DNA of 21,403 nucleotides from Colivivens sp963640465 (GTDB taxonomy: Bacteria > Bacteroidota > Bacteroidia > Bacteroidales > Bacteroidaceae). Of this stretch, positions 16,289-21,403 are shown one piece after another. The stretch covers positions 1 through 21,403 of the forward strand of contig CAVHYP010000042.1 in NCBI GenBank assembly GCA_963640465.1, written 5' to 3'. Position 1 is the stretch's first letter. Every line of letters starts with the position of its first letter. The notes under the pieces are model-generated. The model saw only the letters and a list, made by a program, of their open reading frames with translations, was not told the origin of the DNA and ran no database searches. Position numbers and translations under genes: made by a program.

Positions 16289-16984
16289 CTAAGGTTCTGC
16301 GACGGGGCGGACGGAGCGGCATTGAAAGCGGCTGGCTTGGCCAGAACAGCTGTAGTCGTTACCGCCGAAGTAGAGGCAGCGCGCATCGCTTGCAGACTTG
16401 TCGCTGAGCGTACTCGACCAGTAGTAGCCCCACAAGCCATGATCGTAGAGACGATCTGTGCGCTCGCCCGAAGCCGGAAGGTATATGATGTTGTAATTCT
16501 TTTTGCTGACCACCTTATAATACTTCACAGTTTCACCCGCGGAATTTCTTCTGCTCATCCAAGTCCATGTGCAGTTTTCCCTATTGGCTAATTCTAAGAA
16601 TTCACTATAAGTCGGAATACGACAGAAAGAACCCCAATTTACATAAGCGACATTATCTTCCTTGTCAAGGACGGTCTTGTTGTCGGTAGCATTATATTTA
16701 GTATAATGTCTACCATCAGAACAGTATTCATTGTTGTCGGAACAACTGCAATATTTATAGAATGTCACATTGTAGGTATTGGTATTGCCAGACTGTGGAA
16801 CAGTTTCTCCCCAAGCATAATAATTACCATCATCATAAGCTGTCTCAGCACCGATATTAGTCTCTGCCCATAGCAGACCACTTGGCAAACCGAGGTCTAT
16901 GAACTTATGGCCGTTGATAATCTTGCTGCCATCAGAAGTGTAATTTGTGGTTACATTTACCACTTGAAGCTTGGTACGAGTCAT
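16289..16984 (-). CDS. FISUMP-domain protein, probably a fragment
   Basis: The 231-residue product matches the Fibrobacter succinogenes major paralogous domain pattern common in Bacteroidales surface proteins: FIDLGLPSGLLWAETNIGAE, then YYAWGET, a central WGSFCRIPTYSEFLEL and a final YYWSSTLSD...CRSVRPV. The function of this domain is unknown. In the usual context it follows a lipoprotein signal and Ig-like repeats. Here no signal peptide is present and the frame is closed by a stop eleven codons before the ATG, with no start between, so the protein is either intracellular or the 3' remnant of a larger gene. No promoter was recognised. It stands alone between the esterase operon and abiE. Confidence 0.6.
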   Translation of the reverse strand: MTRTKLQVVNVTTNYTSDGSKIINGHKFIDLGLPSGLLWAETNIGAETAYDDGNYYAWGETVPQSGNTNTYNVTFYKYCSCSDNNEYCSDGRHYTKYNATDNKTVLDKEDNVAYVNWGSFCRIPTYSEFLELANRENCTWTWMSRRNSAGETVKYYKVVSKKNYNIIYLPASGERTDRLYDHGLWGYYWSSTLSDKSASDARCLYFGGNDYSCSGQASRFQCRSVRPVAEP

Positions 16985-17247
16985 TTCAACCCTTGCAGAT
17001 GTATTAGAATAATACTATTCGTGTTTTATATAACATACTATAATACAATAACATAGATGATGTATTCTAATCACAAAGTCACGCTACAACAACAAAAGAC
17101 AAAGGCGTTTTTATTGTCTCTCTTGGATGCTTATCTTTTCCTTTTGTGGACTTTTACTGACTGAGGCATGCGAAGTTCATTTGTTATTCCATTGGTGTAC
17201 TTGGATTGATAAATGCCAATGATAGAATAGTGTCTGATGTGGTTGGT

Positions 17248-17283
17248 GGAGAAATTACGGGCAAAACAAACATTCTCCGTAAT
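17248..17283. promoter_or_regulatory. Interleaved inverted repeats upstream of abiE
   Basis: GGAGAA (17248-17253) pairs with TTCTCC (17273-17278), and ATTACGG (17254-17260) pairs with CCGTAAT (17277-17283). The order 1-2-1'-2' allows two competing hairpins. It lies just upstream of the abiE promoter. Known AbiEi proteins repress their own promoter by binding inverted repeats, so this is a candidate operator; CAATCTT also repeats at 17294 and 17310. Confidence 0.3.
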
Positions 17284-17298
17284 ATTTTACACGCAATC

Positions 17299-17330
17299 TT
17301 CGTTTATCTCAATCTTTAATTGTACCTTTG
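17299..17330 (+). promoter_or_regulatory. Promoter of the abiE pair
   Basis: TACCTTTG at 17323-17330 is a good TAnnTTTG -7 box. The -33 region is weak (TTCG at 17299-17302, 20 bases upstream). It is followed by AGGAG at 17340-17344, seven bases before the ATG at 17352, which decides the start of the antitoxin gene. Confidence 0.6.
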
Positions 17331-17351
17331 CACTCGAAAAGGAGTATGCTT

Positions 17352-17930
17352 ATGACAGGAATAATAGGTACACTTGAGCGACAGGGCGGTTACATCACCG
17401 CTAGTGAAATGCGAAGTCGTGGTGAATATGAACAACTGCGACGGGCAACTGCCGACGGAACGTTGATGCGTATCCGTTCGGGGGTCTACGTGCAAACTGA
17501 TGCGTTGGCTAACAATATGGTTGATGTGGAGCGCATCGTTCCGCGCGGAGTGTTGTGCATGTACAGTGCTTTCGCTCATTATGATTTGTCTACGCAGGTG
17601 CCAGCTGCGGTATGCGTGGCGATTGATGCAAAGCGAAAGGTGCGGTTGCCAGAGTATCCTGTCATCGACCTTTATTATTGGAAAAAAGAGAACCTTGAAT
17701 TTGGCATTATCAAAAAGGATGTGTCAGGTTTCATGCTTTCTATCACAGACCTCGAGCGCACGGTGTGCGACGCGGTGAAGTATCGCAATAAGATTGGTTT
17801 GGACGTTTGCGGTGAAGTGATAGACAGTTATCTGAAACGCCCTGAGCGAAACATTTCGCTTCTCCACGAATATGCGGAGAAGCTAAGAGTGAACAAAATA
17901 CTGACCATGTATCTGGAGACAAGACTATGA
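17352..17930 (+). CDS. abiEi: AbiEi-like antitoxin / transcriptional regulator
   Basis: AbiEi is the antitoxin of the AbiE type IV toxin-antitoxin and phage abortive-infection system. It counters AbiEii and represses the operon. The 192-residue product has an N-terminal winged-helix-like segment (about 1-50, with GGYITASEMRSRGEYEQLRR, then GTLMRIRSGVY), a typical AbiEi start, and a C-terminal domain with FMLSITDLERTVCDAVKYR and a long final helix. The ATG at 17352 has AGGAG seven bases upstream; an ATG at 17346 has only one base of spacing. Its stop overlaps the toxin start (ATGA). The family call rests on this layout plus the clear toxin partner. Confidence 0.8.
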   Translation: MTGIIGTLERQGGYITASEMRSRGEYEQLRRATADGTLMRIRSGVYVQTDALANNMVDVERIVPRGVLCMYSAFAHYDLSTQVPAAVCVAIDAKRKVRLPEYPVIDLYYWKKENLEFGIIKKDVSGFMLSITDLERTVCDAVKYRNKIGLDVCGEVIDSYLKRPERNISLLHEYAEKLRVNKILTMYLETRL

Positions 17931-18790
17931 CAAAGAATATCGGCAAATCTATCAAGACACGTCTGCTTAACCTCGCACATGATGAGAAGCAGGAATATAT
18001 GAAGGTGTTGGTGAGATACCTGCACGAGCGATTGCTCTACAGAATATCAGTCAGCACATATAAAAGTCACTTCCTGCTGAAGGGGAGTTCGCTGCTATTT
18101 GCCTTGGACGGTTTCAAAGCTCGTCCTACCATAGATATAGACTTGCTTGGCGAACGGATAAGCAACGACCAAGAAAATCTGCGCAAGGCTTTTCGCGAGA
18201 TATGCTCAATTGCCTGCGAAGAAGATGGAGTAACCTTTGATGCAAACTCGCTCACATTGGAACCAATTGCCGTGGAAAAGAAATATCCCGGCACATGCGT
18301 GAAGATGACAGCCCACTTGGACTCTATCGTACAGCAGATTTCAATAGACATCGGTTTCGGTGACGTGGTAACGCCTTATCCATTGTCGGTTGATTATCCT
18401 TTGCTTTTTGAGAATGTGCCGTCTGTAGAGCTTTATGCCTATTCTTTGGAAACATTGATAGCCGAGAAATTCCACACGATGGTTGACCGTGACGAAAGTA
18501 ACAGTCGCATGAAGGACTTTTTCGACGTTTACCAACTTTTCACTTGCCACGACATCGACCGGGATTTGCTGCAGGAGGCGATAATCGGCACCTTCAAAAA
18601 CAGAAACACTGCACACCATGACGGACTCAAACTCTTTACCGACGATTTCGCCACAAATCCAACTCGCAACATTTGGTGGAAGGCTTTTCTGAAGAAGATA
18701 CGTTGGAAGGAACAGATAGACTTCCCCGTTGTTATGCAGTGCATAAAGGAGAACTTGCAGAGATACTGGAATAGAGAAACTCTATCATAG
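17927..18790 (+). CDS. abiEii: AbiEii-type nucleotidyltransferase toxin
   Basis: AbiEii/AbiGii toxins are nucleotidyltransferase-fold proteins that halt growth, for example by adding nucleotides to tRNA in the mycobacterial MenT relatives. The 287-residue product shows all four expected motifs: KGSSLLF (52-58); RPTIDIDLL (66-74) with the metal-binding Asp70 and Asp72; DIGFGD (141-146); and ETLIAEKF (175-182) followed by RMKDFFD (194-200). All catalytic positions appear intact, so the toxin should be active. It begins in a four-base ATGA overlap with the antitoxin. The next sequence downstream is a broken Abi_2 relic. The cellular target is not predictable. Confidence 0.9.
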   Translation: MTKNIGKSIKTRLLNLAHDEKQEYMKVLVRYLHERLLYRISVSTYKSHFLLKGSSLLFALDGFKARPTIDIDLLGERISNDQENLRKAFREICSIACEEDGVTFDANSLTLEPIAVEKKYPGTCVKMTAHLDSIVQQISIDIGFGDVVTPYPLSVDYPLLFENVPSVELYAYSLETLIAEKFHTMVDRDESNSRMKDFFDVYQLFTCHDIDRDLLQEAIIGTFKNRNTAHHDGLKLFTDDFATNPTRNIWWKAFLKKIRWKEQIDFPVVMQCIKENLQRYWNRETLS

Positions 18791-18813
18791 GACTCAAAAA
18801 ACTCCCGTTCCGA

Positions 18814-18996
18814 ATGCCCAACATAGGCTTCACAAAATGGGAGTTGCTTTGTTGTCTGATATATTGGGCTAATGCAATAGATGGACAGAATACCATCGTT
18901 TCTGATTTCAAAAGTTTGCTTCATCAATACCCAATGGTTGATGTCGCAGCCATGGGTTTTCCTGCAGATTGGAGAAATGAACCGATTTGGCAGTAG
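18814..18996 (+). pseudogene. C-terminal remnant of an Abi_2 (AbiD/AbiF-like) protein
   Basis: The 60-codon frame ends with FKSLLHQYPMVDVAAMGFP, then ADWRNEPIW, which is the characteristic C-terminus of Abi_2-family abortive-infection proteins (normally about 300 residues). The preceding LLCCLIYWANAIDGQN fits the helix just before it in the family. Upstream, the frame runs back only into the end of abiEii, so the first four-fifths of the gene is missing. It is most simply a relic left when another element replaced the 5' part. Short expression from the ATG at 18814 cannot be ruled out, but a working protein is unlikely. Confidence 0.6.
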
Positions 18997-19011
18997 ATTA
19001 TATTTGTTTAA

Positions 19012-19698
19012 CTACTTTATTTCGTAAAGCCTAATGTGGCAGTTGTCGCCTTGGGTCTTCTTCAAACTGGGGCTGGGGCAAAGGATGTCGCTTTTGTCTA
19101 CCATGAAGATATTTGAAACGTGAAGTTTGGCGGGAGGATTGTTCTGTATGGAAGATGATGATTGGTATGCACAATACATAAAGGTTTTCGGGGTATCGCC
19201 ATTAGGAGCAAGGTTAAACGTGCCCACAAATTTTCTTCCAGTTTCCAGTTCATAAAACTCTTTCAAATTCATTCTGTAGTAGCTTTTGCGCTTCGCCGAA
19301 TTGGATAGATATTGGTGCATTTCGTCATCCGTAACGTAGAGGAAGAAATAACGCGTAGGTTTTGGGGCTGCATCTGTGCTTTCCCAGAATGTCAGTCTTC
19401 GCACATCATTAAACATTTCGCCGGCCGACTGAGGATGGGTAAAGGCCTGCAGTTGCGGATTTCTATGGAACTTGATTTCAATGCACCAACGCTCGATGCT
19501 GTCCTCATACATAAGGTCTAGTTCTTTGTTTCCTGGTACACTGCTTCCATAAGGTTCTTCAAGCGAGTAGTGGTCAAGATCATTATCTTGTTTCAGCATC
19601 GAGGCAAACCAATAAAAGCGGATATTGTCCTCAGAGAGGAACCCCTTGCGCTTTGCCAACTCCGACACAAATGTGTTGTATGCTTTATTGATATTCAT
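19012..19698 (-). CDS. PD-(D/E)XK nuclease-like protein
   Basis: I do not recognise a named family for this 228-residue protein. It has no signal or membrane segment. Residues 58-76 read KELDLMYEDSIERWCIEIK, with Asp61, then Glu74-x-Lys76 on a strand. This matches the D...ExK active site of PD-(D/E)XK nucleases, and a helix with Glu24 (SEDNIRFYW) may give the first acidic ligand. Later segments PTRYFFLYVTDDEMHQYL and KTFMYCAYQ look like core strands. It is the last gene of a - strand series, 20 bases after the 71-residue gene, and it converges on the Abi_2 relic. Substrate and role are unknown; the fold call is moderate. Confidence 0.5.
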   Translation of the reverse strand: MNINKAYNTFVSELAKRKGFLSEDNIRFYWFASMLKQDNDLDHYSLEEPYGSSVPGNKELDLMYEDSIERWCIEIKFHRNPQLQAFTHPQSAGEMFNDVRRLTFWESTDAAPKPTRYFFLYVTDDEMHQYLSNSAKRKSYYRMNLKEFYELETGRKFVGTFNLAPNGDTPKTFMYCAYQSSSSIQNNPPAKLHVSNIFMVDKSDILCPSPSLKKTQGDNCHIRLYEIK

Positions 19699-19718
19699 TT
19701 TGGGGGACGTTTGTAATC

Positions 19719-19934
19719 CTACAGAATTTCGTCATTGTCAATCTCTTTGCAAACAGAAGAAAACAATTCGTCGATGCTCATATTTGCGAGCTCTTCTGCA
19801 GAGTAATCCTTGCTCCACCACGAGGCTGACACCGCCAAATCTATGCACTTCACCCTGCGGAATCCGTACTTCTGCTGAAGGAGCGAGGCAATCTTGTCTA
19901 CAATGCCGCTTTTCAATTCGTCAATTGGTTCCAT
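19719..19934 (-). CDS. Small acidic protein, unknown
   Basis: The 71-residue product is not recognised. It is predicted largely helical: MEPIDELKSGIVDKIASLLQ, then a hydrophobic CIDLAVSASWW and an acidic C-terminal helix ELANMSIDELFSSVCKEIDN. No signal peptide is seen. It lies 20 bases upstream of the nuclease-like gene, so the two are probably cotranscribed, and could be a partner or inhibitor of it; that is a guess from position and size. An 11-bp inverted repeat lies ten bases before its start. Confidence 0.5.
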   Translation of the reverse strand: MEPIDELKSGIVDKIASLLQQKYGFRRVKCIDLAVSASWWSKDYSAEELANMSIDELFSSVCKEIDNDEIL

Positions 19935-19943
19935 ATTATTTAT

Positions 19944-19988
19944 ATTTCAGTCTTCACCGTGACCTGAAGCCACAGTAAAGACTGAAAT
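19944..19988. repeat. Perfect 11-bp inverted repeat in a - strand leader
   Basis: ATTTCAGTCTT (19944-19954) and AAGACTGAAAT (19978-19988) are exact complements separated by 23 bases. The repeat lies between the Cse60-like gene and the 71-residue gene on the - strand. There is no run of T after it in either direction, so it may be a regulatory hairpin or an mRNA end rather than a typical terminator. Confidence 0.5.
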
Positions 19989-20004
19989 GTTCGCTGTTTT
20001 ATAT

Positions 20005-20196
20005 TCAACCTTGCTCTTTGTAAATAAGCATCGCAGAAGGTATCCAGCTGTGTTGGTCCGATAAGGATGTCGAATATTTAATGTCTACAACCTCTATATT
20101 ATTTTCAGCAATGAAGTTGTTTATCGCATTATCCAACCTCTCGTGATGAAGCGGATTGGTAGAACCCTTCATGATGAATGTTTTTACTTTAATCAT
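20005..20196 (-). CDS. Small Cse60-like protein
   Basis: The 63-residue product begins MIKVKTFIMKG and contains ERLDNAINNFIAENNIEVVDIKYSTS, ending SWIPSAMLIYKEQG. This strand-helix-strand-strand pattern (VKxF, a helix, then VVDIKYxxS and AMxIYK) resembles the small Cse60 family, first described as a Bacillus sporulation protein of unknown function and also found in non-sporulating bacteria and phages. Here sporulation is irrelevant. I used the ATG at 20196 because the family begins at this point; an ATG at 20202 would add two residues. It lies between the 335-residue gene and the 71-residue gene. Confidence 0.5.
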   Translation of the reverse strand: MIKVKTFIMKGSTNPLHHERLDNAINNFIAENNIEVVDIKYSTSLSDQHSWIPSAMLIYKEQG

Positions 20197-20237
20197 AAGC
20201 ATTGCAATTTTTTCGATAGATTAGCAATGGATTAACC

Positions 20238-21245
20238 CTATTCAGCTTCTATTTCCTCTAAATCACTACCGAACTTATCATATTTTACCTTATACAAATT
20301 ACGGCCATAATCGTCGTAATCTTCCGGCTCTTCCATTTGCAGGCATTGATTGCCGTAGTAGAATTGATTAATGTCTACCATATCCTCACCGAAAATTGCT
20401 GCTATCTCTTGGTTGCTACACAAATAGAACTTTGAAGGATTAAAGTTATCCGTCTTAAACTCGCCTGTCAGTGTGAACCATTTCAGATCTTCAACAACTG
20501 CAAGATATGTACCATACTCTCTTTTGGGAGTTTTCGGTTGTGGCCATTTATCATCATCATTATCATCTGGATGAATTATCGAATCAGGGTCTTTGGTTTC
20601 GTAAACGACATTGCCAGCTTCATCAGTCACTTTTAAGTTAAAGCGATCACCGTCTCTAAATTGGTCTTCATTCATTACTAAATCCCAATTGTCATCTAGA
20701 CGGTCTATAATATCTTCGAATTCAAATAGATCATCATATGTACCCATCATGGATTTTAACTCCTTAAGACCTTCAGCATCTAACTTTGACCAATGTATTT
20801 TCATCATGACCTTGTCAGTAAGCTCTACAGTATACGTCTTCATCTCTTTCTTTCCAGAAGTTGCCCCGCTACCAGCTGGTGCTTCTGCAGCATCCTCTTT
20901 ACGCTGATAAGCAATCATATCCTCCATGTCTCTCTTGCGAGCCATGTTCTTTACTTTGCCAGTTGACTCAAGAGTCAGTCCTTCGAGAACCTTGACATGG
21001 TAGTCACGGGTCCAGATTGCAACTTTCAGACCACGCTCTGCCATACGCTCAATGAATTTGCCTGCCGTAAGACTGCTGCGGCATTCAAGAACGCCATCAG
21101 CCTTGAGCCCTAGTTCGCTAAGATTAGTAGTGTCGCCTGCCTCGCTACCACCTTGATACACTTTGATTTGTGAACCGAAAGCATCATTAAATGCTTTCTT
21201 CAGTTCGGCAACTGTAGTGTTGCCAGTTAAATTAAATGTTGCCAT
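20238..21245 (-). CDS. Unknown 335-residue protein with beta-grasp-like N-terminus
   Basis: The N-terminal region (1 to about 60) reads TFNLTGNTTVAELKKAFNDA, then FGSQIKVYQGG and a loop before LSELGLKADGVLECR. This strand-strand-helix-strand pattern resembles ubiquitin-like or TGS beta-grasp domains. Residues 62-115 (KFIERMAERGLKVAIWTRDY, then VKVLEGLTLE) are a second conserved-looking unit. An Ala/Gly linker (about 117-134) leads to an acidic C-terminal half rich in Asp and aromatic residues, with HPDDNDDD. There is no signal or transmembrane segment. It lies 29 bases downstream of a gene for a membrane-anchored protein. I recognise the N-terminal type from Bacteroidota but know of no function; the fold is inferred. 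Confidence 0.55.
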   Translation of the reverse strand: MATFNLTGNTTVAELKKAFNDAFGSQIKVYQGGSEAGDTTNLSELGLKADGVLECRSSLTAGKFIERMAERGLKVAIWTRDYHVKVLEGLTLESTGKVKNMARKRDMEDMIAYQRKEDAAEAPAGSGATSGKKEMKTYTVELTDKVMMKIHWSKLDAEGLKELKSMMGTYDDLFEFEDIIDRLDDNWDLVMNEDQFRDGDRFNLKVTDEAGNVVYETKDPDSIIHPDDNDDDKWPQPKTPKREYGTYLAVVEDLKWFTLTGEFKTDNFNPSKFYLCSNQEIAAIFGEDMVDINQFYYGNQCLQMEEPEDYDDYGRNLYKVKYDKFGSDLEEIEAE

Positions 21246-21274
21246 AAATTAAAGTTTATATAAGTTAATAAGTT

Positions 21275-21403
21275 TTACATTGCGATATAGACACTGATGA
21301 CACCTACGGCGATGATGAGAGCCACCATACCAAGGCATCCATTTTTCTTTGGTTCCGCAGGCTGCTCAAGATACTGCAATGCATATCCCATTTTGCCGAA
21401 GTC
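21275..21403 (-). CDS. 3' end of a protein with a C-terminal membrane segment (partial)
   Basis: The last 42 codons of a - strand gene are present; the rest lies beyond the window. They encode DFGKMGYALQYLEQPAEPKK, then a hydrophobic helix NGCLGMVALIIAVGVISVYIAM and a stop. A single transmembrane helix at the very C-terminus suggests a tail-anchored protein or the last helix of a membrane protein. The next gene starts 29 bases later on the same strand, so they probably form an operon. Confidence 0.55.
   Translation of the reverse strand, partial: DFGKMGYALQYLEQPAEPKKNGCLGMVALIIAVGVISVYIAM

Larger units (their letters stand above)
16985..17351. other. AT-rich intergenic region between divergent genes
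   Basis: There is no gene here. It contains a perfect 9-bp inverted repeat (ATTAGAATA at 17003-17011 and its complement at 17063-17071) around an AT-rich core, a weak AGACAA/TTGTCT hairpin (17097-17119), the nested complementary segments at 17248-17283 described separately, and the abiE promoter and ribosome-binding site at the right end. Confidence 0.5.

Overview
The window looks like a chromosomal segment of a Bacteroidota bacterium, most likely Prevotella-like (Bacteroidales). The reasons are Bacteroidota-type promoters (TTTG, about 19-20 nt, TAnnTTTG) upstream of pyrE, the esterase operon and the abiE pair; a C10 (streptopain/interpain-type) peptidase; a FISUMP-type domain; a lipoprotein of Bacteroidales type; and weak use of Shine-Dalgarno sites. 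The genus is inferred from this gene content only; no rRNA or tRNA gene was seen.

Layout. (1) Positions 1-1084 hold no convincing gene but several repeats: a pair of 30-nt hairpin repeats, a diverged relative of them near 891, and a roughly 162-bp imperfect inverted repeat. (2) Positions 1085-7830 are a housekeeping run on the + strand: prmC, recX, comF-like, dusB, pyrE, an SRPBCC-like protein, argH and an aldo/keto reductase. Many of these overlap or abut. pyrE has its own clear promoter. (3) Positions 7956-8495 encode a small lipoprotein with a CxxC...CxxC site. (4) Positions 8554-12359 are a tight + strand cluster: a polysaccharide flippase, an integral membrane acyltransferase and a secreted protein with two SGNH hydrolase domains. 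This suggests export and O-acyl editing of a surface glycan, with no glycosyltransferase in the window. (5) Facing it on the - strand is a two-gene operon (16057 down to 12435): a tandem rhamnogalacturonan-acetylesterase-like protein and a secreted C10 cysteine peptidase, coupled by an ATGA overlap and driven by a good promoter at 16084-16115.

(6) From 16289 to the end the content becomes accessory: an orphan FISUMP-domain fragment (-), an AbiEi/AbiEii type IV toxin-antitoxin pair (+), a 60-residue C-terminal remnant of an Abi_2 (AbiD/AbiF-like) protein (+), and then a co-directional - strand cluster of five mostly unrecognised genes. That cluster is, in transcription order, a partial protein with a C-terminal membrane segment, a 335-residue protein whose N-terminus looks like a beta-grasp fold, a small Cse60-like protein, a 71-residue acidic protein and a PD-(D/E)XK nuclease-like protein. 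Its position beside AbiE and an Abi_2 relic makes it the best candidate here for an undescribed conflict or defence system, but the sequence alone does not prove that role.
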